From the NCBI GenBank assembly GCA_964445105.1, contig CAYUJS010000022.1, positions 1-29,270 of the forward strand: 29,270 nt of DNA, given 5' to 3'. A program made the position numbers and the translations under genes. Below the pieces are notes generated by a model. The model was not told where the DNA came from, did not search any database, and saw nothing but the letters and a program-made list of their open reading frames with translations. The first letter of the stretch is position 1. Each line of letters opens with the position of its first letter. This DNA comes from CAWBNS01 sp964445105. Lineage in GTDB: Bacteria > Chlamydiota > Chlamydiia > Chlamydiales > JAJFMA01. Positions 22,882-29,270 of this stretch are shown piece after piece.

Positions 22882-23574
22882 ATGACCCAAACGCATGAAG
22901 AGATCGTATTGAGGGCCGAAGGGATCCAGAAAGCTTTTTACTATCCCGCGCGTATCGACCTGTTGAAGGGGATTTCGCTCACGGTGAAGCGCGGCCAGAG
23001 CGTTGCCATCATTGGCAATTCTGGCGAAGGAAAAAGCACCCTACTACATATTCTTGGGACGTTGGAATCCTCTTGTGGCGGCTTATTGTCAATTGCCGGA
23101 CAGACGGTGTCTAGCTCCAATAAAAATGCCATCCGCAACAGACACCTGGGCTTTGTTTTTCAATCCTTCCATCTTCTGGAAGATTATACAGCGCTTGAAA
23201 ATGTGTTGATGCCCGCGCGTATCGCGCGATGCGACACCAGTAAAGGCTCTGCAGCTCATAGACATGCCTCTGCCATGCTCGAGAGCGTGGGCTTGGGTGA
23301 TCGGTGCGATTTTCATACCAAGTTGCTTTCGGGCGGAGAAAAACAGCGTGTGGCCATCGCCAGAGCCCTCTGTAATGATCCAGACCTCATCATGGCCGAT
23401 GAACCTAGTGGCAATCTCGATCATGGCACTTCACTCATTATCCATGACCTGCTTTTGCGCCTTGTGCGTGATAGCAACAAGTCACTTGTAACAGTTACGC
23501 ACAACATGGAACTTGCTGAGCAGTGCTCGCGCCGCTTTCGGTTAGTTGCTGGCAGATTACAAGAAATTTCTTAA
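22882..23574 (+). CDS. lolD: LolD-type lipoprotein-releasing ABC ATPase
   Basis: 230 residues. Walker A is 'GNSGEGKST' (45-53, Glu in the fourth variable place where Ser is commoner). The Q-loop reads 'FVFQSFHLLEDYTALENVLMP', the signature 'LLSGGEKQRVAIARAL', Walker B 'DLIMADEPSGNLD', and the H-loop 'SLVTVTHNMELAEQC'. The 'FQ.FHLL...TALENV' and 'ADEPSGNLD' wording is that of the LolD/MacB subfamily. It powers the permease encoded 2 bases upstream, and the pair acts at the inner membrane. Length is standard. Confidence 0.95.
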   Translation: MTQTHEEIVLRAEGIQKAFYYPARIDLLKGISLTVKRGQSVAIIGNSGEGKSTLLHILGTLESSCGGLLSIAGQTVSSSNKNAIRNRHLGFVFQSFHLLEDYTALENVLMPARIARCDTSKGSAAHRHASAMLESVGLGDRCDFHTKLLSGGEKQRVAIARALCNDPDLIMADEPSGNLDHGTSLIIHDLLLRLVRDSNKSLVTVTHNMELAEQCSRRFRLVAGRLQEIS

Positions 23575-23608
23575 ACTAACCGCGAAAGTTTTGCGTTAGG
23601 GATTGATC

Positions 23609-25492
23609 ATGAGATACTGCGAGTCTGTCTTCTGCACAAAACGTCGGAAGACGCGCGAGGTAATGGTGGGAAGCGTGGGCGTAGGCGGAGATAATCCCGT
23701 TCGCCTACAGTCGATGACTACGTCAAATACACGCGACGTGTGTGCTACCATCGAGCAGATCATGCGCTTATCAGACACTGGCTGTGAAATCGCGCGCGTG
23801 ACTGTGCAGGGCATGAGGGAAGCAGAGGCTTGTGAAGGCATCAAAAACGGCTTACTTCAACGCGGCTACCAGATCCCTCTAGTGGCAGATATCCACTTTT
23901 TTCCACCCGCTGCCTTACGCGTGGCTGATTTTGTGGATAAAGTGCGCATCAACCCCGGTAACTTCGTGGATAAGCGAGCTAGTTTTAAGCAGCTTACTTA
24001 CGACGACACTTCTTACGCTTTGGAGATAGAGCGCATAGAAGAAAAGTTCACACCCTTGGTGGAAAAATGTAAAAAACTGAACCGAGCCATGCGCATAGGC
24101 ACTAACCACGGCTCACTTTCCGATCGTATCATGAATAGATATGGCGATACGCCTGCCGGAATGGTGGAGTCAGCGCTGGAGTACGCTCAAGTGTGTCGTA
24201 AGCTCGACTATCACGAGCTCATTTTTTCCATGAAATCCTCAAACCCGCAGGTAATGATTCAAGCCTATCGTTTGTTGACGGCAAAAATGATGGAATTGGG
24301 CTGGGACTATCCCTTGCATTTGGGAGTCACCGAAGCTGGCGAGGGGGAAGATGGGCGTGTAAAGTCCGCCATAGGTATCGGAGCCTTACTGCTAGATGGC
24401 ATCGGTGATACCATACGCGTCTCTTTGACCGAGGATCCCTGGCATGAGATCGATTCTTGCCGTAGTCTGAAAGTTTTGGCGGAAAGTTACGCGGGCCTTG
24501 GCGTAGAGCCATTTATCGAAAAACACCGTCGCATTGATGTAATTCAAAAAAGGCCAGTCACACTACCTTCAGACGTGGTAATGCACCGCGATGGTACCGT
24601 GATGGTTAAAGTATCTGCGCCTCATACAGCCCTAACAACAGATCTAGGGTGTGACCTTACACCTGATGGTAAGCCTAAACTACAACAAGGAACTGTCGAT
24701 GCGATCATCTTGCAAGAAGGGGCGACCGTCAGCTCTCTACAAGACTTTAGTGACGCAGGAATAGGAATCATCAAAGCGGAAGAGCTGATCGATTTAACCG
24801 ACTATGAACGCGCTCTACGATTTACAACCGGCAGCCCTAAGAAAGTGATCGGACTGATCATCGGGGATCAGCCAGCGTCTTCCTACGGCGCTATCGAAAA
24901 AGCCAATCCCGCGGTGCTTTTCCTAAGGCCTGAGCAAGATCGCCTTCACGGGCCTCGCAGACTCTTTGATTGGCTGCAAAGCCGGCAGTTAAAAATTCCG
25001 GTCATTCTCAACTTTATTTACAATTGCGCGCCGGAAGAGCTGGCGATACGCGCTTCAGCTGAATGTGGGGCCCTCCTATGCGATGGCTTAGGCGACGGGG
25101 TCTGCCTTGAGGGCCCCCATAAGCTTTCCACTCTGCGTTCGCTAGGATTTAGTATCTTGCAATCGGCGCGGATGCGCACCACACGCACGGATTTTATCTC
25201 TTGCCCCAGCTGTGGGCGCACGCTTTTTAATCTACAAGAAGTCTCTGCTCGCATCAGAGCGCGCACAGCCCACCTCCCAGGGATCAAAATCGCGATTATG
25301 GGATGCATTGTCAACGGGCCCGGAGAAATGGCCGACGCCGATTTCGGATATGTAGGCTCCAAGCCCGGGAAGGTAGATCTCTACGTAGGTAAGCAGTGTG
25401 TGGAAAAAGATATCGATTTTTCTGACGCCGATGAACGTCTTGTCGCGCTGATTAAAGCGCATGGGTGTTGGGTTGAAGAGGTCACAAAATAA
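23609..25492 (+). CDS. ispG: 4-hydroxy-3-methylbut-2-enyl diphosphate synthase, long form
   Basis: 627 residues from ATG 23609, with AGGGA at 23598-23602; a TTG two codons earlier is less likely. The enzyme converts MEcPP to HMBPP in the MEP isoprenoid pathway using a [4Fe-4S] cluster. The N-terminal TIM barrel opens with 'VGSVGVGGDNPVRLQSMTTSNT' (in part) and includes 'VADIHFFPPAALRVADFVDKVRINPGN' (in part) and 'HLGVTEAGEGEDGRVKSAIGIGALLLDGIGDTIRVSL' (in part). A large insert, about residues 290-500, separates it from the cluster domain, which has 'ISCPSCGRTLFN' and 'IMGCIVNGPGEMADADFGYVG' (in part). The insert marks the plant/chlamydial long form. It lies 34 bases after lolD, and a hairpin follows. 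Confidence 0.96.
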   Translation: MRYCESVFCTKRRKTREVMVGSVGVGGDNPVRLQSMTTSNTRDVCATIEQIMRLSDTGCEIARVTVQGMREAEACEGIKNGLLQRGYQIPLVADIHFFPPAALRVADFVDKVRINPGNFVDKRASFKQLTYDDTSYALEIERIEEKFTPLVEKCKKLNRAMRIGTNHGSLSDRIMNRYGDTPAGMVESALEYAQVCRKLDYHELIFSMKSSNPQVMIQAYRLLTAKMMELGWDYPLHLGVTEAGEGEDGRVKSAIGIGALLLDGIGDTIRVSLTEDPWHEIDSCRSLKVLAESYAGLGVEPFIEKHRRIDVIQKRPVTLPSDVVMHRDGTVMVKVSAPHTALTTDLGCDLTPDGKPKLQQGTVDAIILQEGATVSSLQDFSDAGIGIIKAEELIDLTDYERALRFTTGSPKKVIGLIIGDQPASSYGAIEKANPAVLFLRPEQDRLHGPRRLFDWLQSRQLKIPVILNFIYNCAPEELAIRASAECGALLCDGLGDGVCLEGPHKLSTLRSLGFSILQSARMRTTRTDFISCPSCGRTLFNLQEVSARIRARTAHLPGIKIAIMGCIVNGPGEMADADFGYVGSKPGKVDLYVGKQCVEKDIDFSDADERLVALIKAHGCWVEEVTK

Positions 25493-25599
25493 GGTTCGCC
25501 TGTCGTCCATCTTGCGCGCGCAACGAAGACAAGACGCAGTGGCAGTATACGGTTATTTCTAAATTCAGACATCGTGTTAACAAACAAATAAGAGGAGCG

Positions 25600-25624
25600 A
25601 CAAAGTGCTAGCCACTTTGTTTTG
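25600..25624 (+). terminator. Terminator after ispG
   Basis: A perfect 8-bp stem ACAAAGTG (25600-25607) / CACTTTGT (25613-25620) with loop CTAGC runs into TTTGG. The T tract is short. Confidence 0.55.
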
Positions 25625-25675
25625 GTACTCTGAATGTTGTTTTTTGAATGCTCTCTTCTGCTATAGTCGGGTGTT

Positions 25676-27277
25676 ATGAGACCTGAAACCTCAACAGCCG
25701 ATCAGCTGGCCCTTACGCCTGCGGCTTCTCAGTGGGCCAAGATAGGGGTCAAACGCCACCGCGGGATCAACGCTCCTTTGTTTGCGCTACGTTCTGCACA
25801 GAGTTCTGGAATCGGCGAGTATCTCGACCTTGTTCCACTGATCGATTGGTGCGCCGAAGTAGGGTTTGATGTCATTCAGCTACTACCTCTCAACGATTCT
25901 GGGATGGAGACAAGCCCTTTCAGCGCACTTTCCGCTTTTGCGCTGGACCCAAAATATCTCAGTTTACAGGCGCTACCCAATGTGGATAAATATGCCAATC
26001 TATCGGTGTTGCTGGCGAGTTTACGCGCCCTCAACGGTAGTCCGCATGTTGAGTATGAGAAGATCTATGAACTTAAACAGCTATTTATGCGGCAGTATGT
26101 TGCTAACGAAGTTAGTGTAATTGAGTCCACGGTTGGTTATACGCAATTTTTAGAGGAGAACAGGTGGCTTGAAGGTTACTGTCTTTTCAAAGCGCTCAAA
26201 AGCCGCTATCGTGGAGAATCTTGGGAGAACTGGCCATTTGAAGAGAGAGATCCTTCACCGGCGGTTGTCGCCAAGCTGTGTCAACGCGACCAGTCCGAAG
26301 TGCGCTACCATCAGGCCGTTCAATACCTCTGCTTTAGTCAGCTAAAACAGGTGCGCGAGCATGCTGAAGCAAGAAATGTATGGTTGAAAGGCGATATCCC
26401 GATCCTAATCAATCGCGAAAGTGCCGACGTCTGGTTGCATAGAAATCTCTTTAGGCTCGATCTAACAGCAGGTGCGCCGCCGGATATATACTCTGCGGTG
26501 GGACAGAAATGGGGATTTCCCATCTATCATTGGCCTGCACACGAGAAAGAACAGTTTAATTGGTGGCGTGAGCGCTTGCGCTTTGTCGTGAATTTTTATC
26601 ATATCTACCGCATCGACCACATCGTCGGTTTTTTTAGGCTCTTTGCCATTCCCGTAGATAGGCCAGCCAGCGAAGGTTTTTTTCAACCGGATGACAAAGC
26701 CACTTGGGTAGCGCAGGGAGAGAAAATCCTAGAGATGATGGTGCGCGACAACCCGCTTCTACCGATCGGCGAAGACTTAGGCGTCATCCCTTCTAGCGTG
26801 CGAGCAACTATGCGGCGGATGGGCATCGCCGGAACCAAAGTTCTTCGTTGGGAGCGTCTTTGGGATGAACAAGATCAGCCATTTATTTTGCCAAGTGAAT
26901 TTGACGCGATCAGTCTCACAACCATCTCTACACATGACTCTCAGACATTTCGCGGGTGGTGGGATGACTACCCAGCGGAAGCTGCAGCGTATGCCAAAGC
27001 CCGCGGGTGGCCGTTCGTTCAACAATGGACGCCTGAGATACAAAGGCTCACGCTTCTCGATGCACACGATAGCAAAAGCCTGTTTCACATTGATTTGCTG
27101 CAAGAGTATCTAGCGCTATTCCCCGAGCTGGTGTGGCCTACAGCAGACGAAGAGCGCATCAACGTTCCTGGCACTGTAGAACGGCGTAACTGGCGCTATC
27201 GCTTTCGGCCGCCCATCGAAGAGATTACGTACCATAAGGGCCTGAGAAAAGCGATCACCGACCTACTGAAGGCCTAG
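25676..27277 (+). CDS. malQ: 4-alpha-glucanotransferase (amylomaltase, GH77)
   Basis: 533 residues. GH77 catalytic residues are in place: nucleophile Asp314 in 'YRIDHIVGFFRLF', acid/base Glu366 in 'PIGEDLGVIP', and the third carboxylate Asp421 in 'TTISTHDSQTFRGWW'. The N-terminus 'RGINAPLFALRSAQSSGIGEYLDL' (in part) is family-typical. The enzyme transfers maltodextrin chains in glycogen metabolism. The ATG at 25676 has no clear Shine-Dalgarno. A -10-like TATAGT ends 8 bases before it, so the message could be almost leaderless if that box is used; no good -35 is seen at normal spacing. The stop lies 4 bases before the next gene. Confidence 0.95.
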   Translation: MRPETSTADQLALTPAASQWAKIGVKRHRGINAPLFALRSAQSSGIGEYLDLVPLIDWCAEVGFDVIQLLPLNDSGMETSPFSALSAFALDPKYLSLQALPNVDKYANLSVLLASLRALNGSPHVEYEKIYELKQLFMRQYVANEVSVIESTVGYTQFLEENRWLEGYCLFKALKSRYRGESWENWPFEERDPSPAVVAKLCQRDQSEVRYHQAVQYLCFSQLKQVREHAEARNVWLKGDIPILINRESADVWLHRNLFRLDLTAGAPPDIYSAVGQKWGFPIYHWPAHEKEQFNWWRERLRFVVNFYHIYRIDHIVGFFRLFAIPVDRPASEGFFQPDDKATWVAQGEKILEMMVRDNPLLPIGEDLGVIPSSVRATMRRMGIAGTKVLRWERLWDEQDQPFILPSEFDAISLTTISTHDSQTFRGWWDDYPAEAAAYAKARGWPFVQQWTPEIQRLTLLDAHDSKSLFHIDLLQEYLALFPELVWPTADEERINVPGTVERRNWRYRFRPPIEEITYHKGLRKAITDLLKA

Positions 27278-27281
27278 GCTC

Positions 27282-28817
27282 ATGCCGCAATGGATCTTGT
27301 CGATAACCCTTTCTTGTTTCCTATTCTTAGCTCCTAGCTATGCCGCTAGTCCTCAGAAGATCCGCACCTTGTATGCCAGCCTGCACCCAAAATCAATTGC
27401 GCAGCATTTGGCATTTTACCAGCTATTTTCAGACACCCAAGAGGGTCAGCGCGCACTTTTACGCGCTTGGGAGCTGCTTACTGGTCGCGCGCAGGCCTTT
27501 TCTCCCCACATGCCTGTACCTTTGATGGAGTCAGAACGTCTACAAGGGGTCGTTTCGATCGTTTTGAACCCCACTTCAAAGCAACCGCCATTGCTCACAG
27601 AGGACGACACCAAGCTGATTAATCAGCTCGCAGCTCAGCTGGGCAATCGCAGGCTTGCAGGGTTTGGTGCGGAGTCGGAAGAGCAAGTATTGCGGTTGCC
27701 CCCAGACCAGGTTGACCTAGCTCGAGGGCTATTCCTCAGCCAGTTTGGTCATACAGCGCAATCCGTACAGCAGTATGAAGCGGTGCTTGATCTGATGGCT
27801 TTGCAGATTTTGGCGCATCTCCCAGCAGAGGCTACTGCTTTGCAAAAAGTGCATGAAATCAATCGGTTCATTTTTGAGGAGATGAATTTTCGATTTCCCC
27901 CTCACTCTGTTTATGCCAAAGATATCGATCTCTACACCTTTCTGCCCTCCGTGATAGATAACAGGCGCGGTGTTTGCTTGGGCGTATCTATTCTTTATGT
28001 TTGTTTGGCGCAGCGCTTGGGGCTGGAGATGGTGATCATCACTCCACCGGGCCATATCTTTGTGCGTTATCCCGCTCAAGACGGCGATCTTAACATCGAA
28101 ACAACGCTGCGCGGCGTGCATGTCGATACGGAAGACTACTTGAGTGTCGACACGCGCTCCCTTGAGAAAAGGAATGTGAAAGAGACAATTGGCTTGGCGC
28201 ACATGAACCACGCTGCTACGTTTTTGACTACAGAACGCTTTCAGGAAGCAATAAATGCCTACGCGATCGCTCAAAAGTACTTGCCGGAAGATGCCCATCT
28301 ACAAGAATTGCGCGCTTATGCCGAACTCATGAATGGCAATGCAAAAACTGCCCGTGTCTTGCTAGAAAAAGTTGTCAATTTTGTTCCAGAAGAGTGTGTT
28401 AGTCGCAATCCGATGGCTCAAGATTACCTTTCGGGAAATGCAGACGCGCAGAGTATCCAAGCGATTTTTATGCATGTAGACGAAAATCGCGAAAGCCTAG
28501 AAAAGAAACGGCAGCTCTTGTCCGCTGCCGTTAAGAGGCACCCCAAATGTCTGTCCTGCTGGGCGTCATTGGCTACCACCGATCTGCAGATGCATCGGCT
28601 CGCCGAGGCACTTGAGTCGTTGGAAACATACCACAAACTGGATAGCCAGAATCCTAACATTGAATACTACCTGGCAGCGATTTATATCGAAAGGTTGGAT
28701 TACAAGCGCGCTTGGACGCACCTGCGCCAAGCAGAATGCCTCACAGCTAAGCGAGAGCACTATCCCAAAGCCCTTAAAGAGCTACGTAAATCTCTCATCA
28801 TGCGCTGTCCAGAGTAG
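27282..28817 (+). CDS. Exported SirB1/transglutaminase-like protein with TPR repeats
   Basis: 511 residues. An N-terminal signal peptide (hydrophobic 4-20, 'SYA' near 19-21) suggests export to the periplasm. A transglutaminase-like core follows, with 'YTFLPSVIDNRRGVCLGVSI' (Cys232) and 'VIITPPGHIFVRY' (His258), then 'DGDLNIETT' (Asn271/Glu273). This matches the SirB1_N family, where the cysteine position is often lost; here a Cys-His pair is kept, so a protease or acyl-transfer activity is possible. The C-terminal half (about 300-505) is TPR-like: 'AATFLTTERFQEAINAYAIA', 'LRAYAELMNGNAKTARVLLE' and 'YYLAAIYIERLDYKRAWTHL'. It starts 4 bases after malQ, so it is probably co-transcribed. No exact function is known. 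Confidence 0.82.
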   Translation: MPQWILSITLSCFLFLAPSYAASPQKIRTLYASLHPKSIAQHLAFYQLFSDTQEGQRALLRAWELLTGRAQAFSPHMPVPLMESERLQGVVSIVLNPTSKQPPLLTEDDTKLINQLAAQLGNRRLAGFGAESEEQVLRLPPDQVDLARGLFLSQFGHTAQSVQQYEAVLDLMALQILAHLPAEATALQKVHEINRFIFEEMNFRFPPHSVYAKDIDLYTFLPSVIDNRRGVCLGVSILYVCLAQRLGLEMVIITPPGHIFVRYPAQDGDLNIETTLRGVHVDTEDYLSVDTRSLEKRNVKETIGLAHMNHAATFLTTERFQEAINAYAIAQKYLPEDAHLQELRAYAELMNGNAKTARVLLEKVVNFVPEECVSRNPMAQDYLSGNADAQSIQAIFMHVDENRESLEKKRQLLSAAVKRHPKCLSCWASLATTDLQMHRLAEALESLETYHKLDSQNPNIEYYLAAIYIERLDYKRAWTHLRQAECLTAKREHYPKALKELRKSLIMRCPE

Positions 28818-28820
28818 AAA

Positions 28821-28914
28821 GTAACTTTTCAATAAGTTGGGGTAACAGAGCTGGATTGCGCCGTCTCTCACTGAGCCAGGAATTTTTGTTTAACCTGACT
28901 TATTGAGAAGTTAC
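28821..28914. repeat. Inverted repeat, possible miniature element or hairpin
   Basis: GTAACTTTTCAATAAGT (28821-28837) is the inverse complement of 28898-28914 with one mismatch. Pairing continues weakly inwards. The 60-base interior has no open frame and includes CTCACTGAGCCAGG, which resembles part of the dispersed repeat. It may be a non-autonomous element or a long 3' hairpin of the preceding gene. There is no clear target-site duplication. Confidence 0.6.
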
Positions 28915-28923
28915 ACAGAGAAG

Positions 28924-28952
28924 TCGACGTTTCCACGTATTTTGGCTATACT
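28924..28952 (+). promoter_or_regulatory. Promoter of the cobalamin adenosyltransferase gene
   Basis: TCGACG (28924-28929), 17 bases, TATACT (28947-28952). The start would be near 28959; AGGGGAT at 28973-28979 serves the ATG at 28984. Confidence 0.5.
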
Positions 28953-28983
28953 GAACGGAAAAAGGCTCAACTAGGGGATGACT

Positions 28984-29270
28984 ATGAAGATCTACACACG
29001 GACTGGCGATAAAGGGAAGACCTCGTTGTTTACGGGCGAGCGAGTGGCCAAAAACCACCCTCACGTCGATGCCGTAGGGCATGTAGACGAATGCAATTCC
29101 GCGCTTGGGACTGCGATCGCATGCCTGCCTGCGGACTCAATTTTTAGAGAGACCAAACAGCGCTTGGAAGATATTCAGCACGCGCTTTTTGATGTGGGGG
29201 CGGCTATAGCTACGCCGCTTAGTAGCGGAAATGAGGCTAAAAAAGAAAAGACGCGTTTTGGCGCGCATGC
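28984..29270 (+). CDS. PduO-type cob(I)alamin adenosyltransferase, N-terminal part
   Basis: The gene runs off the window after 95 codons. The N-terminus 'MKIYTRTGDKGKTSLFTGERV' (in part) is the ATP-binding signature of PduO-type adenosyltransferases, followed by 'KNHPHVDAVGHVDECNSALGTA' (in part) with the conserved V(D/E)ELN-like block, and 'LEDIQHALFDVGAAIATP' (in part). The enzyme makes adenosylcobalamin from cob(I)alamin and ATP in the cytoplasm. It has its own promoter and ribosome site and is separated from the TPR protein by the inverted repeat. The presence of this enzyme implies cobalamin salvage and at least one adenosylcobalamin-dependent enzyme elsewhere. Confidence 0.92.
   Translation, partial: MKIYTRTGDKGKTSLFTGERVAKNHPHVDAVGHVDECNSALGTAIACLPADSIFRETKQRLEDIQHALFDVGAAIATPLSSGNEAKKEKTRFGAH

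Noticed and set aside
1..29270. CRISPR array, insertion sequence, rRNA or prophage genes
   Set aside because: No regularly spaced repeats, transposase motifs, rRNA segments or phage proteins were found.

Overview
The window reads as a piece of a non-Chlamydiaceae ('environmental') Chlamydiota chromosome with roughly balanced base composition. The assignment rests on several chlamydial signatures: the gene order phoH / SWIM-type small protein / two-SH3 secreted protein (the CT015-CT016-CT017 arrangement of C. trachomatis), the order rpmG / lolC-like permease / lolD (the CT150-152 arrangement), a long-form IspG with the extra central domain, a chlamydial-type MalQ, and a small TPR protein resembling type III secretion chaperones. 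The family within the phylum cannot be fixed from the sequence alone.

Layout. 1-479 is non-coding and carries part of a dispersed repeat. 480-1331 (+) holds two small genes, the second a TPR protein of type III secretion chaperone type. 1386-7333 (-) is a three-gene run: an acyltransferase-ACP-acyl-adenylating fusion, cysS and a CPA2-type cation/proton antiporter. 7334-8206 is a gene-poor stretch that may contain a decayed membrane-protein gene. 8207-8688 is an unrecognised gene whose frame breaks at a run of eight A. 8763-10695 (+) is an NfeD-flotillin pair, followed at once by ssrA (tmRNA) with a strong terminator. phoH (-) and the CT016/CT017-like genes (+) diverge from a region containing a near-perfect CIRCE operator. 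Next come a comM/yifB-type ATPase gene interrupted by a 10-N assembly gap, a convergent rmuC, a 590-base gene-poor stretch, pssA, and a PAP2 phosphatase-lexA pair (-). The last part (all +) is rpmG-lolC-lolD, ispG, malQ, a transglutaminase-like/TPR exported protein, and the first 95 codons of a PduO-type cobalamin adenosyltransferase.

Functional themes are envelope lipids and lipoproteins (acyltransferase fusion, PssA, PAP2, LolC/LolD, flotillin/NfeD), stress and quality control (tmRNA, CIRCE, PhoH), DNA processing (ComM-like, RmuC, LexA-like) and central metabolism (CysS, IspG, MalQ). No mobile element, CRISPR array, tRNA or rRNA gene was seen.

The observations most worth following are: a LexA-like protein that has lost both the Ala-Gly cleavage site and the catalytic serine while keeping the lysine; a CIRCE operator in front of non-chaperone genes; a dispersed intergenic repeat; the A8 frameshift gene; a terminal inverted repeat at 28821-28914; and the three-domain acyltransferase fusion.
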